From positions 1 to 25,123 of the forward strand of contig CAZFZL010000006.1 in NCBI GenBank assembly GCA_964523005.1: a DNA stretch of 25,123 nt, read 5' to 3'. Each line of letters begins with the position of its first letter. Position 1 is the stretch's first letter. A program made the translations under genes and the position numbers. The notes under the pieces were generated by a model, which was not told where the DNA came from, ran no database searches, and saw only the letters and a program-made list of their open reading frames with translations. Below, in pieces: positions 16,212 through 22,985 of the stretch. Source of the stretch: UMGS1307 sp964523005 (GTDB taxonomy: Bacteria > Bacillota > Clostridia > Oscillospirales > CAG-382).

Positions 16212-17567
16212 TCAGCCGATAAGTATATTTGCAGTCGGATATTTTATCGCTCTGTCGCGGTTGATCCGAACGAGCGTGGCGAACGACACGGTGAAAAGCC
16301 CCACTCTGCCGGAGAACATCAATATCATAAGAACTATACGCGACGCGAGTCCGAGCGATGCTGTCATCCCGGTGCTCAACCCGACCGTACCGAACGCGCT
16401 TACGACCTCAAACGCCGAATCGAGCAGATCGTTCCCGTCAAAGGCGTATACGAGCACTGTCCCGATCCCCACGAGCGTTAACGCCAGCGAGGTGAGCGCA
16501 AACGCGCGAAGCACGTTAGAGCGGTCTATCTGTCGTCTGCAAAGGTCAATATCAGAGCGACCGCGCGCGATGTTGAACACCGATATGAGAACTATACCTA
16601 TCGTAACGGTTTTTATTCCTCCTGCCGTTGATCCGGGTGAGCCGCCGATGAACATAAGCAGCAGCGTACCGAACTTCGACAGCGGTGTCAGCTTATCCAT
16701 GTTTATGGAATTGAAGCCGGCTGTGCGTGTTGTTACCGATTGGAACAGACTGCGTATCATCTTGCTGCCGAACGAACAGTCTCCGAGCGTGTCGGGGTTG
16801 CTCCATTCGCAAACAAGGTAGAACAGCGCGCCTCCGAATATCAATATCGCGGTTATTGTGATCACGAGCCGGCTGTAAAGCGACAGAGGCTTCTTTTTGT
16901 GTATAAGCTCGCTTATCTCGCGCCAGACAATAAATCCGAGACCGCCCGACACTACCAGACATATTATAACGGCGTTGACATATACGTTGTCTGCATACGA
17001 CGTGAGCGACGGCGTCGGCATCGTGTCGAATCCGGCGTTGCAGAAGGCGCTGACCGAATGGAAGACGGCCTTGACTATGCCCTCCGGAAATCCGAAATCC
17101 ATGCACATCGGGAACGAAAGCAGCAACGCTCCGGCGCCCTCGACCGTGAAAGCAAAACGCACCATGTATTTGAGAAAGCTCGTAAGGCTTCCGTTTGTCG
17201 GAAGGTTCATCGACTGCGCAAAAATCAGCTTTTCACGCGGAGTGACGGAACGCCGCACCACAAGCGAAACCATGAACGCCATAGCCATGAAGCCCAGCCC
17301 GCCGATCTGTATGAGCAGAAGTATTAAACCCTTGCCGAACGCGCTCCAGTGAGTGAGAGTGCTGACGGTCGTGAGCCCTGTAACGCAGGTAGCGCTGACA
17401 GCGGTAAAAAGGCTGTCGGAAAAAGGCGTAAACGCCTTGTCGGCGGAAGATATCGGAAAGGATAAAAGCAGACCGCCGACAAAAATTATTGCAAGGAACC
17501 CGAGCGCTATGATCTGCGGAGCGCTCATCGTTCGCTTTTTTTCAGGAGAAGAAAACACGTATTTCAA
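16212..17567 (-). CDS. ktrB: K+ transporter membrane subunit KtrB (TrkH family)
   Basis: This is a four-repeat K+ translocating subunit. The selectivity-filter segments (numbered from an ATG at 17591) are TCVTG (68-72), CNAGF (184-188), TTRTAGF (287-293) and FGTVG (400-404), each with the key filter glycine. The gating loop region GGSPGSTAGGIKT (316-328) is also present. It forms the pore of the Ktr system with KtrA. The frame starts with an ATG at 17591 lacking a ribosome site; a TTG at 17567 has GGGAG 7 nt upstream and gives an N-terminus whose length before the first helix fits KtrB, so I prefer it (451 residues). A perfect consensus promoter precedes it. Confidence 0.93.
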   Translation of the reverse strand: MKYVFSSPEKKRTMSAPQIIALGFLAIIFVGGLLLSFPISSADKAFTPFSDSLFTAVSATCVTGLTTVSTLTHWSAFGKGLILLLIQIGGLGFMAMAFMVSLVVRRSVTPREKLIFAQSMNLPTNGSLTSFLKYMVRFAFTVEGAGALLLSFPMCMDFGFPEGIVKAVFHSVSAFCNAGFDTMPTPSLTSYADNVYVNAVIICLVVSGGLGFIVWREISELIHKKKPLSLYSRLVITITAILIFGGALFYLVCEWSNPDTLGDCSFGSKMIRSLFQSVTTRTAGFNSINMDKLTPLSKFGTLLLMFIGGSPGSTAGGIKTVTIGIVLISVFNIARGRSDIDLCRRQIDRSNVLRAFALTSLALTLVGIGTVLVYAFDGNDLLDSAFEVVSAFGTVGLSTGMTASLGLASRIVLMILMFSGRVGLFTVSFATLVRINRDRAIKYPTANILIG

Positions 17568-17614
17568 AAGATAGCTCCCACAAAAACACATAATTACTCA
17601 TTTTATTTTTACCT

Positions 17615-17643
17615 ATTATACACCGCCTTATTACACTTGTCAA
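17615..17643 (-). promoter_or_regulatory. Perfect consensus sigma-A promoter for the ktrB operon
   Basis: On the minus strand, TTGACA (17643-17638) and TATAAT (17620-17615) are separated by exactly 17 nt, so both hexamers and spacing are consensus. The predicted start is near 17608, giving a leader of about 40 nt to the TTG start at 17567. Strong basal transcription of the K+ uptake operon is inferred. Confidence 0.85.
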
Positions 17644-17689
17644 GAATGCATATAAAATAAGGAGGTCTGATAAAAAAACAAAAAAAGCA

Positions 17690-17718
17690 TTGAAAAAACA
17701 CATGAGGTATGATATACT
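17690..17718 (+). promoter_or_regulatory. Sigma-A promoter for nagA
   Basis: TTGAAA (17690-17695) and TATACT (17713-17718) are spaced 17 nt, with an extended -10 TG. The 18-nt block 17701-17718 is nearly identical to the promoter of the lipoprotein gene at 20476-20493. It lies head-to-head with the ktrB promoter (about 47 nt between the -35 elements). Confidence 0.75.
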
Positions 17719-17740
17719 CAGTTGAAAACGAAGGAAAAGG

Positions 17741-18910
17741 ATGAATATAAATATTATGAAAGTAATTCTCAACGGCAGGATCATACTGCCCAATCAGATA
17801 CTTGACGATATGGCGCTGCTTTTCGACGAAAAGATCGTCGGAGTGATGCCGAACGACAAGGCGGAAAGGCTCGATTGCGAGAAGATCGACGCTACCGGAA
17901 AACTCGTTTCTCCGGGTCTCGTTGACGTTCACATCCACGGCTATCTCGGTGAAGAGGCGGCAGAAGGCAGCGAGGAAGGAATGTACAAAATAGCGCAGGG
18001 CATCCTCGCAAACGGCGTCACTTCGTGGCTGCCGACGACTATGACCGTCGCCATGACGCAGATCGAAAAAGCGCTCGGCGCGATCAGAAACCTCAAGGAG
18101 AAGAGCGCAGGCACAAAGGAAGACTGGTGCGGCGCGCAGGTGCTCGGCGCAAATGTCGAAGGGCCGTTCATCAACCCTGCAAAAAAAGGCGCTCAGGCTG
18201 AGGAATACATTCTACCGCCCGACGCGAAATTCATAAAGAAGAACCAGGATATAATCAAGATAATCACGATCGCGCCTGAGATGGACAAGGATTTTGCCTG
18301 CATCTCCGAGGCGTCGAGAGACACGAACGTGTTGCTTTCAATGGGACATACCGGCGCCGACTACGACACCGCCGTCGCCTCAGTGAAAGCCGGAATAAGC
18401 CACACGACCCATCTTTTCAACGCAATGACACCCCTCATGCACCGCGCACCCGGTGTCGTCGGCGCTGCATTCTCCACGGATGTGACGGTCGAGATCATCG
18501 CCGATACCTTCCACATTCACCCCGGCCTTTATTCAATAGTAAACAAGATAAAGGGTGACAAGATGATCCTCATCACCGACTGCGTTCGCGCCGGCGGACT
18601 TGAGGACGGCGAGTATACGCTCGGCGGCCAGAAGATATTCGTCAAGGGCATCGAATGCCGTCTTGCCGACGGAACGATAGCCGGCAGCGTGCTCAAGCTC
18701 AACCAGGCGGTCAAAAACGTGCGTAACTATACCGATATGCCGCTCTGGCAGATCGTCGCAGCCGCATCCTTCAACCCTGCCGTGGCTATCGGAGAGGGCG
18801 ACAGAAAAGGCTCGCTCGAAACGGGCAAGGACGCCGATATAATCATCACCGACAGCGATTTCAACGTCGAGGAGACGTTCGTAAGAGGCGTATCGTATTA
18901 CAAAAAATAA
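17741..18910 (+). CDS. nagA: N-acetylglucosamine-6-phosphate deacetylase NagA
   Basis: NagA removes acetate from GlcNAc-6-phosphate to give glucosamine-6-phosphate in amino sugar use and wall recycling. The 389-residue amidohydrolase shows the HxH metal-type motif VDVHIHG (61-67), metal ligand E140 in GANVEGPFINP, H203 in MGHTGADY, H224 in HTTHLFNAM, the substrate-binding HRAPGVVG (234-241) and FHIHP (257-261), and the catalytic D280 in LITD. All key residues are present. Translation can start at ATG 17741 (AAGGA 5 nt upstream) or the in-frame ATG 17756; the first has better ribosome-site spacing. A ROK-type kinase homologue follows 80 nt downstream, across a strong hairpin. Confidence 0.95.
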   Translation: MNINIMKVILNGRIILPNQILDDMALLFDEKIVGVMPNDKAERLDCEKIDATGKLVSPGLVDVHIHGYLGEEAAEGSEEGMYKIAQGILANGVTSWLPTTMTVAMTQIEKALGAIRNLKEKSAGTKEDWCGAQVLGANVEGPFINPAKKGAQAEEYILPPDAKFIKKNQDIIKIITIAPEMDKDFACISEASRDTNVLLSMGHTGADYDTAVASVKAGISHTTHLFNAMTPLMHRAPGVVGAAFSTDVTVEIIADTFHIHPGLYSIVNKIKGDKMILITDCVRAGGLEDGEYTLGGQKIFVKGIECRLADGTIAGSVLKLNQAVKNVRNYTDMPLWQIVAAASFNPAVAIGEGDRKGSLETGKDADIIITDSDFNVEETFVRGVSYYKK

Positions 18911-18925
18911 AAATATATAAAAAAG

Positions 18926-18966
18926 CGGCAGCGGCCGGCCCGGAACGCGGGAACTCGGCGCTGCCG
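18926..18966 (+). other. Stem-loop between nagA and the ROK-like gene
   Basis: CGGCAGCGGCCG (18926-18937) pairs with CGGCGCTGCCG (18956-18966) as an 11-bp stem with one bulged G. A small inner CCCG/CGGG pair can form in the loop. There is no T-tract directly after it, so processing, mRNA stabilisation or partial attenuation is more likely than full termination. Confidence 0.5.
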
Positions 18967-18990
18967 GCGGGAAAGGATTTTTGAACAAAC

Positions 18991-20373
18991 ATGGAACTTA
19001 AGGTAAAGGCGGTCCTTGACGAACAGTTTCAGCCTCTTGCCGTTGTCTACCGCGATTTTCTCAGCGCGGTCGAGGCGAGCGGTAAAGCACAGGAGGTAGT
19101 CATCGGCGTTGAGCGCAACAAAGGTCATGTATCGGTTTTCAAAACGAAATTGTTCGCGGACGGAGTTGACGACGCAGCCAACTTCAAATTTGTTGAGAGG
19201 ATCGTCAAAACGATGCTCTGGGTACGCGGTGGTTACAAAGTGACCATCGCAGGCTCACCGCTCGTGGCGGACTATATAAAGAAGGCGTATACTGTCGGCG
19301 GACTTCGTGAATTCGATCTCGGATTCATGTCGCGCGTGTACGAAAGCAAATTCGAGGTAATTGGAACGACGCTCGAAAACGCTCCTGTCGAAAAGGAATC
19401 AAGCGAACCGGTCGGAAGACATCTCGACGGCTGCCGCATCGGATTCGACGCCGGCGGAAGCGACAGGAAGGTCAGCGCCGTCGTCGACGGCGAAACGGTC
19501 TATTCCGAGGAGGTCGTATGGTTCCCGAAGACGAACAGCGATCCGAATTATCACTATCAGGGCATACTCGACGCAATGAAAACAGCAGCTTCCCACATGC
19601 CGCGCGTCGACGCCATAGGCGTAAGCAGCGCAGGCGTGTATATAGACAACAAGATCATGATCGGCTCGCTCTTTTTGAAAGTATCCGACGCGGATTTTGA
19701 AAAGCACGTCAAAACAATGTATCTTGACGTAGCGAAGGATCTCGGAAAAGATATCCCGATAGAAGTCGCCAACGATGGCGACGTCACGGCGCTCGCCGGC
19801 GCAATGGACCTTGATGACGTTGACGTGCTCGGCGTTGCGATGGGTACGAGCGAAGCAGGCGGCTATGTTGATGAAAACGGAAACATCACGGGCTGGCTCA
19901 ACGAGCTGGCGTTCGTGCCGGTCGATTATTGCGAGAACGCGATGAGAGACGAGTGGTCAGGCGATTACGGCTGCGGCGTCAAGTATTTCTCGCAGGACGC
20001 CGTCATAAAGCTCGCTCCCGCAGCAGGAATTGAGATCGACCCGTCGCTCTCCCCTGCCGAAAAGCTAAAGGTCGTCCAGAAGCTCATGGAAAAAGGCGAC
20101 GAACGTGCAGCGAAGATCTACGAAACGATAGGCGTGTATTTCGGCTATGCCATAGCGTACTATTCGATATTCTACAAGATAAAGCACGTCCTTATAATGG
20201 GCAGAGTTACCAGCGGAGAGGGCGGCTCGCTCATCATCGCGAAGGCGAATGAAGTGCTTGAAAAGGAGTATCCGGAGCTTGCGAAGACGATAAAGCTCAA
20301 CATCCCCGATGAATCGAGCAGACGCGTCGGTCAGTCTATCGCGGCGGCAAGTCTCCCCGAAATCAAGAAATAA
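18991..20373 (+). CDS. ROK-family-like sugar kinase homologue with extra N-terminal domain
   Basis: This 460-residue protein has an ASKHA/ROK-type ATPase core from about residue 145. The phosphate-1 motif is IGFDAGGSD (150-158), the region with the likely catalytic Asp is VANDGDVTALAGA (259-271, D262), and the phosphate-2 motif is VAMGTSEAGGY (282-292). The cysteine-rich ROK zinc signature (CxCGxxGC) is not present; only YGCGVKYF (326-333) lies near that position. Residues 1-140 are an additional domain (VVIGVERNKGHVSVFKTKLF and onward) that I cannot assign. Following nagA, a role as an amino sugar or muropeptide-derived sugar kinase is likely but inferred. The ribosome site AAAGGA lies 13 nt before the ATG, slightly long. 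A strong terminator-like hairpin follows. Confidence 0.75.
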   Translation: MELKVKAVLDEQFQPLAVVYRDFLSAVEASGKAQEVVIGVERNKGHVSVFKTKLFADGVDDAANFKFVERIVKTMLWVRGGYKVTIAGSPLVADYIKKAYTVGGLREFDLGFMSRVYESKFEVIGTTLENAPVEKESSEPVGRHLDGCRIGFDAGGSDRKVSAVVDGETVYSEEVVWFPKTNSDPNYHYQGILDAMKTAASHMPRVDAIGVSSAGVYIDNKIMIGSLFLKVSDADFEKHVKTMYLDVAKDLGKDIPIEVANDGDVTALAGAMDLDDVDVLGVAMGTSEAGGYVDENGNITGWLNELAFVPVDYCENAMRDEWSGDYGCGVKYFSQDAVIKLAPAAGIEIDPSLSPAEKLKVVQKLMEKGDERAAKIYETIGVYFGYAIAYYSIFYKIKHVLIMGRVTSGEGGSLIIAKANEVLEKEYPELAKTIKLNIPDESSRRVGQSIAAASLPEIKK

Positions 20374-20384
20374 ATCACACCAAA

Positions 20385-20417
20385 AACAAGAGCTGCCGCT
20401 TTGCGGCAGCTCTTGTT
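20385..20417 (+). terminator. Terminator after the nagA-ROK operon
   Basis: A 15-bp perfect stem (20385-20399 with 20403-20417) has a 3-nt TTT loop, starting 11 nt after the stop codon. The 3' arm ends in TCTTGTTGT rather than a pure T-tract, but stem strength and position support termination. Confidence 0.7.
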
Positions 20418-20465
20418 GTCGCTCAAATATTTACAGATTGTTCATAAATGTTTTGACTGTAGGCG

Positions 20466-20493
20466 TTGACAAAATCATGCGGTATGATATACT
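20466..20493 (+). promoter_or_regulatory. Sigma-A promoter for the repeat lipoprotein
   Basis: TTGACA (20466-20471) and TATACT (20488-20493) are spaced 16 nt, with an extended -10 TG. The segment 20476-20493 matches 17 of 18 bases of the nagA promoter. Confidence 0.75.
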
Positions 20494-20526
20494 GAAAATA
20501 CAGTAATTGAAAGGGGTATGCATCAA

Positions 20527-21702
20527 ATGAAAATAAAAACGATAATGTTTATGCTCGTCCTGCTGCTTGCCACAGCGTTGCTTTGCGGCTGCGGTGAAAA
20601 GGAAGAGAGCGCGACGGGAACGTCAAGCGCTTCGGAAGAGATAAGCGAGGTGCAGAGCGCGCCCGAAAGCACGCCCGAAGAGAGCGAACCCGAAAGCACG
20701 CCTGAAGAGAGCGAACCCGAAAGCACGCCTGAAGAGAGCGAACCCGAAAGCACGCTTGAAGAGAGCGAACCCGAAAGCACGCCTGAAGAGAGCGAGCCTG
20801 AAAGCACGCCTGAGGAAAGCGAAGCTGAAAGTGAGCCGGAAGAGAGTGAGCCGGAGGTAAGCAGACCTGCGGTAAGCGAGGCTGAATATCAGTATACCGC
20901 AAGGATAATATACACTAAGCTCAGAGACCTTGACGTGAAATATGTAAAAGGTCTCGCCGGAAAGGCATATGTTGACGGCTCTGACAGCGTTGAATGCAAT
21001 GTCTTCTGGATATACGACGGTGCGCTCACGCGGTTTTTTGTCGATGACGGAACATACATCGGCTCGGTATCGGGTGAGGTAGACGTATTTTGCGCCGACT
21101 GCGGTGAATTTTACCGCTCCGGAGCATCCGGGGAAGAAGTGCTGAAGATAAAATACAGCAGCACGGACGGATATTCGTTCTTTTACGAGGCACCTGTCGG
21201 TCACGGCGTGAATAACGGTTATGTCTTCTACGACAGTACGCGCAAAAAACTCTTTACGCTCACTATGGGAGAAGGCTGCTCACTGGCGGCGCTTGTGGGA
21301 GGCGGTATTCCGGCGCTTGAGATAACGAGCGACGTCGACATATACGCCTACGCGAGCGGCATTGAAGACTGGTATGTAAAGGTCGAAGGAACAACGTATA
21401 CGCTTGTTATGGGCGACGGAGAGGAATACGATTTCACTGCGAAAAAATACGGTGTCATCGCATCCGACGGCAGCACGACGCTTGATTTCGAATACGATCG
21501 GATCGTAAAAACGCAGAACGTATATCTTGCCGAAAAACACGGCGAGAGCAAGCTTTACGGAACGCAGGGCGAGCAGATCGCAAAGCAGCTGAATATCGTT
21601 ATGTGCGGCGATCCGCTCGTCAGCGACGGCGGCGCGATCAGATGCTGGATGTATGACGGCACGAAATGCTACGTTATCCAGATAACCTCAAAGGAAGCCT
21701 GA
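20527..21702 (+). CDS. Secreted lipoprotein with Glu/Pro/Ser/Thr tandem repeats, function unknown
   Basis: This 391-residue protein has a lipoprotein signal: KIKT, a hydrophobic core, and lipobox LCGC with the lipidated Cys at 22 (C20 is an alternative). A Ser/Glu-rich linker follows, then six 9-residue repeats of PESTPEESE type (46-99), a degenerate seventh, and a folded domain (about 120-391) rich in Tyr, Asp and beta-type segments. I recognise no known family in that domain. The acidic repeat probably spaces it from the membrane across the cell wall. ATG 20527 is preferred over in-frame ATG 20518, because AAAGGGG is 10 nt from the former and only about 1-2 nt from the latter. It has its own promoter and stands alone between convergent neighbours. 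Confidence 0.8.
   Translation: MKIKTIMFMLVLLLATALLCGCGEKEESATGTSSASEEISEVQSAPESTPEESEPESTPEESEPESTPEESEPESTLEESEPESTPEESEPESTPEESEAESEPEESEPEVSRPAVSEAEYQYTARIIYTKLRDLDVKYVKGLAGKAYVDGSDSVECNVFWIYDGALTRFFVDDGTYIGSVSGEVDVFCADCGEFYRSGASGEEVLKIKYSSTDGYSFFYEAPVGHGVNNGYVFYDSTRKKLFTLTMGEGCSLAALVGGGIPALEITSDVDIYAYASGIEDWYVKVEGTTYTLVMGDGEEYDFTAKKYGVIASDGSTTLDFEYDRIVKTQNVYLAEKHGESKLYGTQGEQIAKQLNIVMCGDPLVSDGGAIRCWMYDGTKCYVIQITSKEA
20662..20850 (+). repeat. 27-bp tandem repeat inside the lipoprotein gene
   Basis: Six in-frame copies of a 27-bp unit beginning CCCGAAAGCACGCC run from 20662 to 20823, followed by a diverged seventh (20824-20850). The inner copies are almost identical at the DNA level (one has CTT for CCT, giving Leu for Pro). 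This suggests recent expansion by slippage or recombination, while the last two units have drifted. Confidence 0.9.
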
Positions 21703-21716
21703 GCCAAGGCAAAAGC

Positions 21717-22805
21717 TTATATGATCTTCAACGCGGCGACGCTTATGTCGTCGCGTTTTGTGTTGCCGGACGCACGGTCAAGCACGGCGAGCGCGAGCGC
21801 GTTTGTTGACGGGAACGTGCGCGAGGACAGAAATTCGCACATCTCTCTTGAGTCATCCGGACTGTCCGCGGCACCGTCGCTGACCATCAGGACCATGTCG
21901 CCCTTGCCGGGTTTGAAGCGGATATGGCACAGCGAAAGAGAATCGAGTATACCCAGCGGCGACGATCTGCCGGAAAGCACCGACGCTTTTCCCGCTCTTA
22001 TCACGAACGACGGCGCGCCGCCTGCCTTCAGCAGCGAAGCAGAGCCGTCACACATATCAAGCTCAAACAGGTCGAGACTCGAAAAGCACTCATCGCCTTT
22101 TTTGATGAGAACTTTATTGAGAAGCGCAAACGCGTCTTTTTTGTCCGCACCGAGCGAGAGCAGCTTTTCAAGAAACAGACACGACAGCCGCGAGCACACA
22201 GACGCGTCCTCACCGCTGCCCATCCCGTCGCCGATGAGCGAACAGAAGCGGCCGTCATCGGTGGTGAACACCGAGATCGTATCGCCGTTCGCCTTTTCGC
22301 CCTGCTTTGCGCGTGAGGCGGTCGAATATTCGGCTTTGAGCGCGTTGACGGAACAGACACGCAGCGTCGTACAGTCCTGAGTGACGATAAACTGTACGTC
22401 GCCGAGCTTGCGTGCGCACGCTTTTTCGAGCGAAGCGCGCAGCACCGTCGATGAGCAGGCGATCTTGGTCGCGTCGGTATCGTATGCTTCTATTACGAGC
22501 TCGCGCTTTCCGCGAACACAGGCACGGCGACAGCCGATGCCGAGCGAAAAAAGAGTTTCTGCGACGGCGCGCGAAAGCTCCGTGTCCTCAAGCTGCTTTT
22601 CGTCCTCCTTCGTTCGTAGAGAGCCTAAAAGGCGCGAGAAATTGAGGTATTCGTCAGCTGTATGCGCGAGAAAACCTCCGCCGGCACAGTCTCTGAGCGA
22701 GGACAGACAGCCCGACAGCTCTTCGGCGGAAGGACATTTCGATACGATGTACGACGGGAGCGCGTCAACGGCACCGCCGACGAAGGCGGTGAAGTGTTTT
22801 TTCAC
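21717..22805 (-). CDS. spoIIE: SpoIIE C-terminal part: PP2C-type phosphatase domain (separated by frameshift)
   Basis: This frame encodes the regulatory and phosphatase parts of stage II sporulation protein E, which dephosphorylates SpoIIAA-P to activate sigma-F in the forespore. The PP2C landmarks are present: LIGDGMGSGEDAS, then SSLDLFELD, KAGGAPSFVIR, SSPLGILD, VLMVSDGAADSPDD, and the final KRDDISVAALKI. The first possible start in frame is GTG 22805 and has no convincing ribosome site. The same frame continues upstream to a stop at 22986-22988 with family-like sequence (KSFSSLSCALV, then a CCRRCTGC cysteine cluster), so this is not an independent gene but the second half of a frameshifted spoIIE. 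Without the N-terminal half it would lack the membrane anchor. Confidence 0.85.
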   Translation of the reverse strand: MKKHFTAFVGGAVDALPSYIVSKCPSAEELSGCLSSLRDCAGGGFLAHTADEYLNFSRLLGSLRTKEDEKQLEDTELSRAVAETLFSLGIGCRRACVRGKRELVIEAYDTDATKIACSSTVLRASLEKACARKLGDVQFIVTQDCTTLRVCSVNALKAEYSTASRAKQGEKANGDTISVFTTDDGRFCSLIGDGMGSGEDASVCSRLSCLFLEKLLSLGADKKDAFALLNKVLIKKGDECFSSLDLFELDMCDGSASLLKAGGAPSFVIRAGKASVLSGRSSPLGILDSLSLCHIRFKPGKGDMVLMVSDGAADSPDDSREMCEFLSSRTFPSTNALALAVLDRASGNTKRDDISVAALKII

Positions 22806-22870
22806 TTCGCTTTCGTCGAGGCCGTGGGAGAAGCAGCCGGTGCAGCGGCGGCAGCATTCCGGCGGAGCGC

Positions 22871-22985
22871 TCAGCAGCTCTTTGGTGCGTGAAGTGCCGG
22901 TACGCGCCGCCGAAACGAGTGCGCACGAGAGCGAGGAGAATGATTTTTCGAGTTGTGCGCGAGTGTTGTGGCTGCTGCCGTTTCT
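22871..22985 (-). other. spoIIE: Frameshift zone splitting spoIIE
   Basis: The upstream frame stays open until the stop at 22871, and the downstream frame is open from 22985, so the frame change must lie in this overlap. Family-like sequence switches frames near 22940-22965. The change equals loss of one base (or a -1 slip). An A5 tract on the coding strand (22944-22948) is one likely place: a sixth A would join the halves. The neighbouring GCGCAC stretch is another. Confidence 0.75.

Noticed and set aside
17542..17604. A short leader peptide (MSNYVFLWELSF...) overlapping the ktrB start
   Set aside because: The predicted transcript starts only about 4-6 nt before its ATG, leaving no room for a ribosome site; more likely an out-of-frame reading of the ktrB leader.
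17659..17666. A perfect AAGGAGGT ribosome site between ktrB and nagA
   Set aside because: No ATG, GTG or TTG start follows at suitable spacing, and stop codons come at once; it also lies upstream of the predicted nagA transcription start. Probably chance or a relic.
22943..22949. A programmed -1 ribosomal frameshift signal in spoIIE
   Set aside because: The heptamer G-AAA-AAT does not fit the X-XXY-YYZ rule well and no clear stimulatory structure was found; a missing base is simpler. Kept only as a possibility in the findings.
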